DNA of 52,562 nucleotides from Candidatus Aeolococcus gillhamiae. Lineage in GTDB: Bacteria; Chloroflexota; Dormibacteria; Aeolococcales; Aeolococcaceae. The notes under the pieces are model-generated. The model did not search any database. It saw only the letters and a program-made list of their open reading frames with translations, and was not told where the DNA came from. This document shows positions 35,547 through 46,882 of this stretch, piece by piece. Every line of letters begins with the position of its first letter. The first letter of the stretch is position 1. The stretch covers positions 1 to 52,562 of the forward strand of contig QHBU01000008.1 of assembly GCA_003244045.1 (NCBI GenBank). Direction: 5' to 3'. The position numbers were made by a program, and so were the translations under genes.

Positions 35547-37316
35547 TCAGGACACCACAACCTGTCGTTGACGTCGGCGGCGGGCCACGATGGCCACCAC
35601 CCCGGCGCCGGCGACGAGGAACAGAGCGGCCAGTGGCGCCTCGGCGGCGGTCGATAGGGGAACAGCGCAGCTCTGACCGGTGAGGCTGGTGCCGTTGGTC
35701 TGCTGGATGAAGAGCGGGCGGCTCGTTGCTGCGCTCGGATCCGTGGTGGTCTCACCGCTGGCGATCATCACGCAGCCGTTCTGGTCGACGGAGTTGGTGA
35801 AGAAGTCACCGAGGCGCCGGTCCTGTCCGGTGGCCACGCATGTGGTGCCGCTCTGGCACATGCCGCCGTTGTGGATGGGCGCTCCGATCGGATCGTTGGG
35901 GCCGAGGATCGTCGGCGACGCTGTGTCAGCGCCAAAGACGCTGGTCTCGAGAAGCGAGACGTTGCCAGTACCGCTGTCGGGCTGGGTGGCGCCGTCGTAC
36001 TGGTACCAGACCACCGAGACGTTCCCCGCTCCGGCAGCGGTGCTCGGCACCGCCACCCATGGCCAGAAGACGCTCTTCCCTGGTGAGGTGATGGTGATCG
36101 GCGTGGTGAACCCGGCCGACGTGTTGTGGAGGTCGAATGTCGAGAGCTTGATCGCATTGACGAGGTTGCCAGCGAGGTCCGTCGTGGTCGTGTCCCACAC
36201 CAGGTATACCCGGTCGTTGGCATCGATGCCGATCGACGGCCAGTGCGCGAACACCGGGTTGGTGCCGGGCACCTCGAACTGCTGTGGAAACTGAGTGACG
36301 GTCGAGTTGGTGGCGAAAGCGCCGTTGGCGTTGGGGAGGATGCTGATGCCCACGCCACTGCTCTTGTCACTGTTGGTGAAGAAGGCGGGTTCGATCAGGG
36401 CTCCGTGATAGCCATCGGTGGTGATGTTGTGGTCGTAGAAGAGCTTGCCGGCGGCGGTGTACGTCCCGCCGCGGCTGGCAATGCTGGAGTTGCCGTAGTC
36501 GAGGATCCCGGGACCGGTCGCACCACTGGGGTCGCTCGGGATGACGGCGCCCGCAGCGCCCTGGCACTGCAGCGTTGTGAGACCGCCCGCGTTGGTGATG
36601 ACACCTCTGAAGATCTCGTGCCCGCTGCTGAGGCTGGTCGAGGCATCAAGAGTGGTGTCGGTGGCGAGGTAAACCTGGCCCGAGGTGCCGCCGGCGAGCC
36701 ACGGACGGTCACCGCTGTGGCAGTTGTTGTTGCCGACCGGGAAGCTTCGGGCGCCGTCGTGGGACGCGAACACCGCGTCGTTGGCAAGGTCGATCCCCGT
36801 GTTGTAGAGCCAGCCGCCCTCGTCCGTCGACCAGTCAGGGTCGCTGAAGCCAACCCCGAAGGGGCTGGTGGGTCCGACCGAGCCGACGCCGTTCTCGACC
36901 ACGGTGGTTCGCTGCCAGCTCGAGCCCTGGTTCGTCGAGGTCCAGACGTTGACCTGGTTGGTGTAGCTGCACACGAAGCCACTGGGCAGGCTCTGTGGCG
37001 GAACGGTGGGGGTGGCGCACAGGTTGGTGGTGTCGGGGGAGACGAGCCCGTCGCGGAACAGGTGCGTGGTGCCCTCGTGCGACGTGTAGGCGAGATCCGC
37101 TCCGTTGATGTTGTTGCTGTAGTAGGTCACCAGGGGCTCGCCACCGGCGAGCGTGGGGTCGACGGTGTGATGGGTCCAGCCTGGCGGACTTGGGCTGGAC
37201 GCATGAACGATCACGGGCAGTGCAGCCATGGTCGCGACGGTTGCCGTCCCGACCGCGAGGAGCGCAGCCAAGTGGCCGCGCGATGGACGGCGTGGTGCGC
37301 CATGGAGATCAGTCAT
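35547..37316 (-). CDS. Secreted sialidase/BNR-like protein with C-terminal TM-Arg tail
   Basis: Signal peptide; GWTHHTVDPTLAGGEPLVTYY...STNQGSSWQRTTVVENG...; C-terminus STAAEAPLAALFLVAGAGVVAIVARRRRQRQVVVS. Confidence 0.65.
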   Translation of the reverse strand: MTDLHGAPRRPSRGHLAALLAVGTATVATMAALPVIVHASSPSPPGWTHHTVDPTLAGGEPLVTYYSNNINGADLAYTSHEGTTHLFRDGLVSPDTTNLCATPTVPPQSLPSGFVCSYTNQVNVWTSTNQGSSWQRTTVVENGVGSVGPTSPFGVGFSDPDWSTDEGGWLYNTGIDLANDAVFASHDGARSFPVGNNNCHSGDRPWLAGGTSGQVYLATDTTLDASTSLSSGHEIFRGVITNAGGLTTLQCQGAAGAVIPSDPSGATGPGILDYGNSSIASRGGTYTAAGKLFYDHNITTDGYHGALIEPAFFTNSDKSSGVGISILPNANGAFATNSTVTQFPQQFEVPGTNPVFAHWPSIGIDANDRVYLVWDTTTTDLAGNLVNAIKLSTFDLHNTSAGFTTPITITSPGKSVFWPWVAVPSTAAGAGNVSVVWYQYDGATQPDSGTGNVSLLETSVFGADTASPTILGPNDPIGAPIHNGGMCQSGTTCVATGQDRRLGDFFTNSVDQNGCVMIASGETTTDPSAATSRPLFIQQTNGTSLTGQSCAVPLSTAAEAPLAALFLVAGAGVVAIVARRRRQRQVVVS

Positions 37317-37423
37317 CGGCCCCTTCCTGTTGTCGCGCGTCGCCACCGGCGGCGCGGACGTCTTCCCTTCGCCGCGCAGCGTACTCCACCGCGCATTGGC
37401 GCGTGGCCCGCGACCCGGGTGGG

Positions 37424-39325
37424 TCAGGTGCGGGCCGCTGGGCCTTTCGCTGCGGCGAGCGACCGCGGTGCGGACGCCGCCTTCGCGCGGGCTGCCGGAG
37501 TGTGCCCGACGAGGTCACCATCGGTGTCCGTGGCGGCGTCGGCAGTGGCGGCGTCGACGAACTCGAGGAGGCGAGCCACCGCGATGGGCTTGGTGATGTA
37601 GCCGATCGCCCCGCCGGTGAGGTAGCGCTCGATACCGGAGGGGATGGCGTCCGCGCTCACCATGACCACGGGGATGGCGCGGGTTGCCGGGTCACTTCTC
37701 AGCCGCTTCATCACCTCGTCGCCGTCGATGTCGGGAAGGTTGACGTCGAGGAGGATGAGCCGCGGCGAGTGCTCCCGGGCCAGGTCGACGGCCAGCTCGC
37801 CGAGCATCGTCGACACCAGGTGCACGCCGGGACGGAGCCTGGTGAAGAAGCCCTGCATCAACTCGATGTTGACAATGTTGTCTTCAACGTACAGGACGGT
37901 GCGCCCGGAAGCGCGCGACGGTGCAGTCGAGGGGGGGTCGACGGCGGGGATGTCCAGCAGCGGCGGGCGTTCGCCGGCCGTGAGCAGGATCGAGAGGGTG
38001 GTGCCACTCCCCACCACGCTCTGCACGTCCAGTCGGCCACCCATGGCGTCGACGAGCTGGCGGGAGATGCCCAATCCCAGCCCCGTGCCCTCCACGGTAC
38101 GGGCCGCGCCGAGGCGCTCGAAGGGGACGAAGATCGACGCCAGGTCGGCGGCGGCGATGCCCGTCCCGGTGTCGGTGACGTCGATCTGCACGGTCGTTCC
38201 ACCGGCGTCGACGATGCTCACCGCGACCTCGCCGTTGCGGTGGTTGTACTTGATGGCATTGCCGACCAGGTTGAGCATCACCTGGCGGAGCGCCTGGTTG
38301 TCGCTGAGAGCGACCGGGCGGCCCGCATCGGCAAGCTCGGAGCGCAGGGCGACGCCGTACCTGGCGGCCAGCGGGCGCATCAATGCGAGCACGTCGAGGA
38401 TCACGGCGTTGACATCGACCGGCTCCATGGACAAGCGCAGCTGGCCCTTCTCGAGCCGCGACACCTCAAGGACGTCGTTGATCAGGGCGAGCAGATGGTT
38501 GCCGCCCTTCTGGATCGCCGCCACATAGCCCTTCTCGCGCTCGGCTAGCGGGGAGAGGTCGAGCAGCTCCGCGTACCCGAGCACAGCGGTGAGGGGGGTG
38601 CGCAGCTCGTGGCTCATGCGCGACAGAAACTCCGTCTTGGCGGCGCTGGCAACCTCGGCCACCTCGCGAGCACGTCGCAGGGCGGCTTCGTACCTGGTTC
38701 TCTCGGCGACGCGGCCGAGCACCATGCCGACCTGCACCATGACGTCGAGGAGCATGCGATCGGCCTCGAACGGCGTCTCCGAGAAGAACTCGAGCACGCC
38801 GACGGCCTCGTCTCTCACGATGATCGGGAACGCCGCGATAGCGCGCATGTGCTCGTCGTCGACGAGCGAACAGCGAACTCGGTCAGCGTGGTCCTTGGAG
38901 AGACGGCGGACGTCGGCGATGTGTTCGGGGTTGCATGTTGCGAACACACGACCGGGCACGCACACGCCGGCCGGGAAGCTGACATCGTGGTGGCGGCTGC
39001 GCAGGCCCGCCAGCTGGGCGGGATCGTCGACGTGCCAGACGCCGCTGGAGACGAGGACCCCGGCGGCGTCCTCGTCGGGGAGGAGGACATGGCCGACCGT
39101 CCAGCCGGTCTGCCTGCAGACCTCGTCGACCGTTGTCTGCAGGGCATGGGTCATCGACGTGGGGGCGCCGTTGGCCGCCACCGAAACGACCTGGAGCAGC
39201 TGGAGGAAGGCGTTGCGACGCTCCAGCTCCGCCTCGATGTGGAGCAGGGAGGCTCGCGACGTCGAGCGCCGGGGGGCAATCGGCGGCCTCAACCGAACAC
39301 TGGATGGCTGAGGCGTTCTGGACAT
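37424..39325 (-). CDS. GAF-domain hybrid sensor histidine kinase/response regulator
   Basis: GAF region, HisKA FLSRMSHELRTPLTAVLGYAELL, HATPase DNQALRQVMLNLVGNAIKYNH / GTGLGLGISRQLVDAMGG, C-terminal REC VLYVEDNIVNIELM...LILLDVNLPDIDGDEVM. Confidence 0.93.
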   Translation of the reverse strand: MSRTPQPSSVRLRPPIAPRRSTSRASLLHIEAELERRNAFLQLLQVVSVAANGAPTSMTHALQTTVDEVCRQTGWTVGHVLLPDEDAAGVLVSSGVWHVDDPAQLAGLRSRHHDVSFPAGVCVPGRVFATCNPEHIADVRRLSKDHADRVRCSLVDDEHMRAIAAFPIIVRDEAVGVLEFFSETPFEADRMLLDVMVQVGMVLGRVAERTRYEAALRRAREVAEVASAAKTEFLSRMSHELRTPLTAVLGYAELLDLSPLAEREKGYVAAIQKGGNHLLALINDVLEVSRLEKGQLRLSMEPVDVNAVILDVLALMRPLAARYGVALRSELADAGRPVALSDNQALRQVMLNLVGNAIKYNHRNGEVAVSIVDAGGTTVQIDVTDTGTGIAAADLASIFVPFERLGAARTVEGTGLGLGISRQLVDAMGGRLDVQSVVGSGTTLSILLTAGERPPLLDIPAVDPPSTAPSRASGRTVLYVEDNIVNIELMQGFFTRLRPGVHLVSTMLGELAVDLAREHSPRLILLDVNLPDIDGDEVMKRLRSDPATRAIPVVMVSADAIPSGIERYLTGGAIGYITKPIAVARLLEFVDAATADAATDTDGDLVGHTPAARAKAASAPRSLAAAKGPAART

Positions 39326-39424
39326 GGTGGTGAGCACACCACTCGTACGCCTTTGCCTGGGATCCGTCTGTCTCGCGCCGTACCGTGACGCGCTTCGTAA
39401 CCGAAAAGTTCGTCGGCCAGCGGC

Positions 39425-39835
39425 TCAGCCGCGCAGGCGCCGCCACCACGACAGGGCACGGATCCGCTCCAGCTCGGCGGTGGCGGCGTCGGCCATCTGC
39501 ATCTGCTGGTGGAGGAGGCTGATGATCTCACGCTCGCGATCGCACGCCTCGGCGGCGTCGCTGCGGCGCCCCGCCTGCTCCAGGCCGGCGCGTTCACGCC
39601 AGGTGCGCAACCCCACCCGCAGGGTGGCGATGCGGCGGTCGCGGTCGGCGAGCTCAGTACGCAGCCGGATCATCTCCACGAAAGAGTCGATGGCCTGCAG
39701 TTGGAGGGCGAGGATCACCGGCGTGTCGTCCTCGGGGGCGGGCGCACGGCGCGCGCCTTGGCCGGTGCCGACGAGCTCCACGATGCGCTTGCGGTTGGCC
39801 TCGATGGACCCCGATGGGGGAGCGTGCACAGCCAT
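39425..39835 (-). CDS. Hypothetical coiled-coil protein
   Basis: ATG at 39835 with AGGAG SD; heptad-like charged sequence LQLQAIDSFVEMIRLRTELADRDRRIATLRVGLRTWRER. Confidence 0.55.
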   Translation of the reverse strand: MAVHAPPSGSIEANRKRIVELVGTGQGARRAPAPEDDTPVILALQLQAIDSFVEMIRLRTELADRDRRIATLRVGLRTWRERAGLEQAGRRSDAAEACDREREIISLLHQQMQMADAATAELERIRALSWWRRLRG

Positions 39836-39928
39836 GGGGATCTCCTGGAAGAGCGTGGAGTACGACGGAGAGACCTCGCTGCGCCAGACGGTACACCGGA
39901 ACGGCCGGCAGTGCACGGATTGCGCCGG

Positions 39929-40477
39929 CTACCGGGCTTTCTCGAGCAGCGCTTCCAGCTGGCCGGCAAGCACCGCCGTCTGGGCGGGGTCGCGCCCGAC
40001 CAGGTCGGCGACGGTCTCGAGGACCTCCTGGCGCAGGATGGGCTCGAGCTTGGCGGCCTCGGCGTCCGGCACGGCGTCGACCGGGCCGGCGTGGACATGC
40101 CCGGTGGCGGCGAGCTCGGCGGCGGCCAGCGACGCCACCGCCGCGTCGAGCTCCTCCTGCTCGCGCGCCAGGCGGGCTTCGATGCGCCCGATCCGGGCGG
40201 CCGTGCGGCGCTCGGTGGCGGCGGCCTCTGCGACGGGGCTCACCACGGCCATCTCACGGTCGGACTCGCGGGCGGCGCGACGCCGGTCGGCCCGATTGGT
40301 GAGCGCGATCCACACCAGCAGCAGAGCGGTCACCACCATCCCGGCGATGGCCCACCCCGAGAGCGTCGTAGCCAGCCGCAGGTTGTTGGCGCGGGCGGCG
40401 CTCCAGGCGATGGCGATCAGGAAACCCGATGCCCACCCCACGACGACGACGCCGAGAGAACGTCCCACATGCACCAT
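39929..40477 (-). CDS. Hypothetical membrane-anchored coiled-coil protein
   Basis: N-terminal two TM segments, then RIGRIEARLAREQEELDAAVASL coiled coil. Confidence 0.55.
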   Translation of the reverse strand: MVHVGRSLGVVVVGWASGFLIAIAWSAARANNLRLATTLSGWAIAGMVVTALLLVWIALTNRADRRRAARESDREMAVVSPVAEAAATERRTAARIGRIEARLAREQEELDAAVASLAAAELAATGHVHAGPVDAVPDAEAAKLEPILRQEVLETVADLVGRDPAQTAVLAGQLEALLEKAR

Positions 40478-40578
40478 TCTGCCAGCGTGTCACCCGCCGG
40501 TGCGACCCCACGGCGCCCCCCGGGAGAGGCGCCCTGCCAGCGGCGCGGTCGACGTGACCTCCCCGCTACGCTCCAGAC

Positions 40579-41957
40579 GTGGGCCACGACCTCGACGACT
40601 ACTGCGCCGCCAACCAGCCCCGGTTCGTCGACGAGCTGATCGAGCTGTTGCGCATCCCCAGCATCTCCGCCCACCCCGACCACGCTCCTGACGTTCGCCG
40701 CAACGCGGAGCACCTCGCGGCGGCGGCTCGCGAGGCGGGGTTCAGCACGGTGGAGGTGGTGGAAACCGAGGGGCACCCGGCGGTGTATGCGGAGCGGATG
40801 GTCGACCCCGCGCTGCCCACTGTGTTGGTGTACGGCCACCACGACGTGCAGCCGGCCGATCCGCTCGACGAGTGGGTGTCGCCGCCCTTCGAGCCGGAGG
40901 TGCGCGACGGCAAGCTGTTCGCGCGCGGCGCGGTCGATGACAAGGGCCAGGTGTACATGCACCTCAAGGCGGTGGAGGCGCACCTGCGCACCCGCGGTGA
41001 GCTGCCGGTCAACCTGCGCCTGCTCGTCGAGGGCGAGGAGGAGGTGGGTTCCAGCCACTTCGAGCAGCTGGTCGCCGACCTCGGCGACCGCCTGGCCGCG
41101 GACTTCGCGGTGGTGTCCGACACTGGCATCTTCGCGCGCGGTGTGCCCTCGCTGACAGTCGGGCTGCGCGGGCTCGCCGGCGTCGAGGTGGAGGTGCGCG
41201 GTCCATCGCTCGACCTCCACTCGGGCGTGTTCGGCGGCGCGGTGCAGAACCCTATCGAGGCGCTGGCGCGGATGCTCGCGTCGCTGAAGGACCCTGCCAC
41301 GGGGCGAGTGACCGTTCCCGGCTTCTACGACGACGTCGTCGAGCCGACGGCCGCGGAGCGCGAGGGATACCGCTCGCTGCCGTTCGACGAGGCAGCCTTC
41401 CGGGCCACCGCCGGCGGCATCCCCGCGACCGTGGGGGAGGAGGGGTGGTCTGTGCTCGAGGCGCGCTGGGTGCGTCCGACCTTGGAGATCAACGGGATCT
41501 GGGGCGGCTACCAGGGCCCGGGTGGGAAGACCATCGTCCCTGCGCATGCGGGGGCCAAGATCACCTGCCGGCTGGTGCCCAACCAGAAGCCCGAGGTGAT
41601 CGCCAATCTCGTGGCCGGGGCGCTGCGGGCGGCGACGCCGCCAGGCGTCACCACCGAGGTGACGGCGCGCGGTGGTGGCAGCCCGGTGATCACGCCCGCC
41701 GACCACCCCGCGGTGCGGGCGGCGTCGCGGGCCATGGGCGCGGTCTTCGGCGTCGAGCCGGTGATCATCCGCGAGGGCGGTTCGATCCCCCCGGTGGAGG
41801 TGTTCCAGCGCGTGCTCGGGATGCAGTCGGTGCTGGTCGGCGTTGGGCTGCCCGATGACCAGATCCACGCCCCCAACGAGAAGTTCGACCTCGACCACTA
41901 CGCGATGGGCATCAGGATCCTGGCCCGGCTGTGGGACGAGGTCGCCAAGGAGCCGGC

Positions 41958-41961
<4 letters not shown>
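40579..41961 (+). CDS. M20 family metallopeptidase (dipeptidase)
   Basis: VLVYGHHDVQPADPLDEWVSPPFEPEVRDGKLFARGAVDDKGQVYMHLKAVEA, LVEGEEEVGSSHF. Confidence 0.95.
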
Positions 41962-43933
<1,972 letters not shown>

Positions 43934-45154
43934 GTGAGCGACGACATCCGCCTGGCGGCGATCCGGGCCGGCGCCGTGCCCGCCGGCGGCGACGAGGGGA
44001 GGGACCTGGTTGCGCCCCCGGCGCTCTCGTCGGCGCGCTCGTATCCCGACCTGGACGCGCTCGACGCCGCCATGGAGGCGGATCCCCGGGTGTATCGCCG
44101 CTACAGCAACGAGAGCGTGGCGTTGCTCGAGGCAACGCTGGCGGCGCTCGAGACGCCTGGTGGTGGCGAGGCGCCGGTGGCGCGTGTCACCGCCAGCGGG
44201 CAGGCGGCGCTGCTGCTGCTGGTGAGCGCGGCGGCGATGAGCGGACGGCGGCGTGTGGTGCTGGTGCGGCCATGTTACGGGGCCACCGAGGCGTTGCTGG
44301 TGGGGCCGCTGGCGGCGCTGGGCATGGCGACGACCGTGGTCGACCTGCCTGTTGACGGCGGTGCTGACGCGGGCGCGCTGGTGGCGGCGGTGGGCGGCCC
44401 TGACGTCGCCGTGGTTGTGGTCGAGATCGTCACCAACCCGCTGCTCACGGTGGTCGACGTGCCCGCGGTGGCCGCGGCCGCGCGTGCGTGCGGCGCGGTG
44501 TGCCTGGTGGACAGCACCTTCGCGACGCCGTTCCTCTTCCAGCCGCTGGCGCATGGGGCCGACCTGGTGCTGCACAGCCTGACCAAGCATCTCGGCGGCC
44601 ACAGCGACGTGCTCGGCGGCGTGGCCCTCGCGTCGCCGCAGAGTGAGGCGGCCGGGTGGCTCGACGCCACCAGCCGGTCGCTCGGCGCGGTGCTGTCGCC
44701 GTTCGACGCGTGGCTGACGCTGCGCGGTCTGCGCACCGCGCCGCTGCGCGTGGAGCGCGGCAACGCCACCGCTGCAGCGCTCGCCTCTGCTCTCGCCGGC
44801 CACCCGGGCGTCGTCGCCGTGCACCATCCCGCGGTGCGCGGTGGAGCCGACGCGGCGCTCGCCGCGCGCCTGCTCCCACGGGGAATCGGCCCGATGCTCA
44901 GCATCGACGTGCGCGGCGGGCGGTCGGGAGCCGGGCGCGTGGTCCGTGCGCTGGATGGCATCCGCCTAGCGCCGACGCTCGGCGACGTCAGCACCACGGT
45001 GTCGCACCCGGCGACGACATCGCACCGCAACTTCAGCGCGCAGGACCGCGTCGCGCTGGGCATCTCCGACGGGCTGCTGCGCTTCAGCATCGGGATCGAG
45101 GACGAGGCGACGCTGCTGGCGGAGCTGACGTCGGCGCTGACCGCGGGGGGCTGA
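43934..45154 (+). CDS. Trans-sulfuration PLP enzyme (cystathionine gamma-synthase/lyase family)
   Basis: ASGQAALLLLVSAA, VDSTFATPFLFQPLAHGADLVLHSLTKHLGGHSDVLGGV; GTG start immediately after the eno stop. Confidence 0.9.
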   Translation: MSDDIRLAAIRAGAVPAGGDEGRDLVAPPALSSARSYPDLDALDAAMEADPRVYRRYSNESVALLEATLAALETPGGGEAPVARVTASGQAALLLLVSAAAMSGRRRVVLVRPCYGATEALLVGPLAALGMATTVVDLPVDGGADAGALVAAVGGPDVAVVVVEIVTNPLLTVVDVPAVAAAARACGAVCLVDSTFATPFLFQPLAHGADLVLHSLTKHLGGHSDVLGGVALASPQSEAAGWLDATSRSLGAVLSPFDAWLTLRGLRTAPLRVERGNATAAALASALAGHPGVVAVHHPAVRGGADAALAARLLPRGIGPMLSIDVRGGRSGAGRVVRALDGIRLAPTLGDVSTTVSHPATTSHRNFSAQDRVALGISDGLLRFSIGIEDEATLLAELTSALTAGG

Positions 45155-45218
45155 TGCAGGGCCGCCGGGCCGTACCATGGGGCCCGCTCAGCATCGACCA
45201 CCGCGGAGGCACGCATCA

Positions 45219-45440
45219 ATGGCTGTGATCCGACTCTCCAACGGGTCCGACATCGCGGTCAAGCTGACGGTGGCCGAGACCATCGCCGCCATCCAGATCA
45301 CCGACGGCACGCCCGACTTCGTCGAGCTGCCCGGCGAGGAGGGGCCGATACACCTGCGTCCGGCCGGCGTCATCGCGGTCATCGAGGACACCGGCCGCCG
45401 GACTGCAGGCTTCCGTTTTGGAGCGCGCGAAGCGGAATAG
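45219..45440 (+). CDS. Small conserved-looking hypothetical protein (73 aa)
   Basis: MAVIRLSNGSDIAVKLTVAETIAAIQITDGTPDFVELPGEEGPIHLRPAGVIAVIEDTG; GGAGG upstream; in line with CGS and cysM-like genes. Confidence 0.55.
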   Translation: MAVIRLSNGSDIAVKLTVAETIAAIQITDGTPDFVELPGEEGPIHLRPAGVIAVIEDTGRRTAGFRFGAREAE

Positions 45441-45485
45441 GGCTGCGCGGACGGTCATCCGCGCGTGTCGTCCGATAATGGCGGC

Positions 45486-46442
45486 ATGCCCGAGACCACG
45501 CGTGGGGCAGCACCGGAGCGCGTGGCCCCGGTGACGCTCGGCACATCGATCCTCGGCGGCATCGGCCACACGCCGCTGCTGCGAATCCGCCTGTTCGAGC
45601 GCGAGTACCCCGGAGTCACGGTGTACGGGAAGGCGGAGTTCCTCAACACGGGCGGCTCCGTGAAGGACCGAGCCGCGCTGCGCATGATCCGCGACGGTGA
45701 GGCGTCCGGGGCCTTGACGCGGGACCGGATCATCCTCGACAGCACCAGCGGCAACACCGGCATCGCCTACGCGATGGTCGGAGCAGCGCTGGGGTATCGG
45801 GTGCGGCTGGTGATGCCGCACAACGTCAGTGACGAGCGCAAGACGATGATCGCCGCGTACGGCGCCGAGACGGTGTTCAGCGACTCGCAGGAGGGCAGCG
45901 ACGGGGCCATCGTGCTCGCGCAGCGGATGCTGAAGCAGGATCCAGACCTCTACTTCATGCCCGACCAGTACAACAATCCGTCCAACTGGAAGGCGCACTA
46001 CGACGGCACCGGCGCGGAGATCTGGGAGCAGACCGCTGGGACGGTGACGCACTTCGTCGCGGCGCTGGGCACCAGCGGGACGTTCGTCGGTGTGTCGCGG
46101 CGCCTGCGCGACGAGCGCCCGGAGATGGTGTGCGTCTCGGTGCAACCGGAGGATCCGTGGCACGGCCTGGAGGGGATGAAGCACATGCCCACGGCGATCG
46201 TGCCGGCGATCTACGACCCGACCATCGCCGACGAGAACCTCTGGGCACCGACGGAGGTGTCGTACGACCTCGCCCGTGAGCTGGCGCGCCGCGAGGGCAT
46301 CATGGTCGGTCACTCCAGCGGCGCGGCGCTCTGGGGTGTGCGCGAGGTCGCGGGGCAGATCGAGCGCGGCGTCATCGTCACCGTGCTCTGCGACGGTGGC
46401 AGCCGGTACCTGAGCAGCGGCCTGTACGGAGGTCGGTTGTGA
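45486..46442 (+). CDS. Cysteine synthase (CysM/CysK-like)
   Basis: GGIGHTPLLRIRLF, KAEFLNTGGSVKDRAALRMI, DSTSGNTGIAYAMVGAALGY. Confidence 0.93.
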   Translation: MPETTRGAAPERVAPVTLGTSILGGIGHTPLLRIRLFEREYPGVTVYGKAEFLNTGGSVKDRAALRMIRDGEASGALTRDRIILDSTSGNTGIAYAMVGAALGYRVRLVMPHNVSDERKTMIAAYGAETVFSDSQEGSDGAIVLAQRMLKQDPDLYFMPDQYNNPSNWKAHYDGTGAEIWEQTAGTVTHFVAALGTSGTFVGVSRRLRDERPEMVCVSVQPEDPWHGLEGMKHMPTAIVPAIYDPTIADENLWAPTEVSYDLARELARREGIMVGHSSGAALWGVREVAGQIERGVIVTVLCDGGSRYLSSGLYGGRL

Positions 46443-46882
46443 ACGTCGCGCTGGCCGCTGACGCCGATTCGCGTATCCGCCTGCTCGCCGTCGCGGCATA
46501 TCCGAACGAGGGCTGTGGCGTGCTGATCGGCCGCTCTGACGGCGAGCGCGTGGAGGTCGTCTCGGCGACCTCCGGGACCAACACCAACACCGAACGCGCT
46601 CGCGATCGGTACGTGCTCGACCCGCTGGACATGGTGCGTGCGGACCGCGAGGCGCGCACGCTCGGCCTCGACGTCGTGGGCATCTGGCACAGCCATCCTG
46701 ACCATCCGGCGATCGCGTCGCAGTTCGACAGCGATCACTCCTGGACCGACTACGTTTATCTCATCGTCAGGACCACAGTCGATGGGGCGGGTGACCTGAA
46801 CGGCTTCGCCCGCAAGGACGAGGGCGAAGTGCTGGAGCAGCTTGCGCTGGCGGTCACGCCGGGCGCGGAGCCGATGCAGTGA
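46439..46882 (+). CDS. JAMM/MPN (M67) metalloprotease, Mec-like
   Basis: NEGCGVLIG...WHSHPDHPAIASQFDSDHSW (JAMM HxHPxxxxxxSxxD); overlaps the cysM-like gene by 4 nt. Confidence 0.9.
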   Translation: MNVALAADADSRIRLLAVAAYPNEGCGVLIGRSDGERVEVVSATSGTNTNTERARDRYVLDPLDMVRADREARTLGLDVVGIWHSHPDHPAIASQFDSDHSWTDYVYLIVRTTVDGAGDLNGFARKDEGEVLEQLALAVTPGAEPMQ

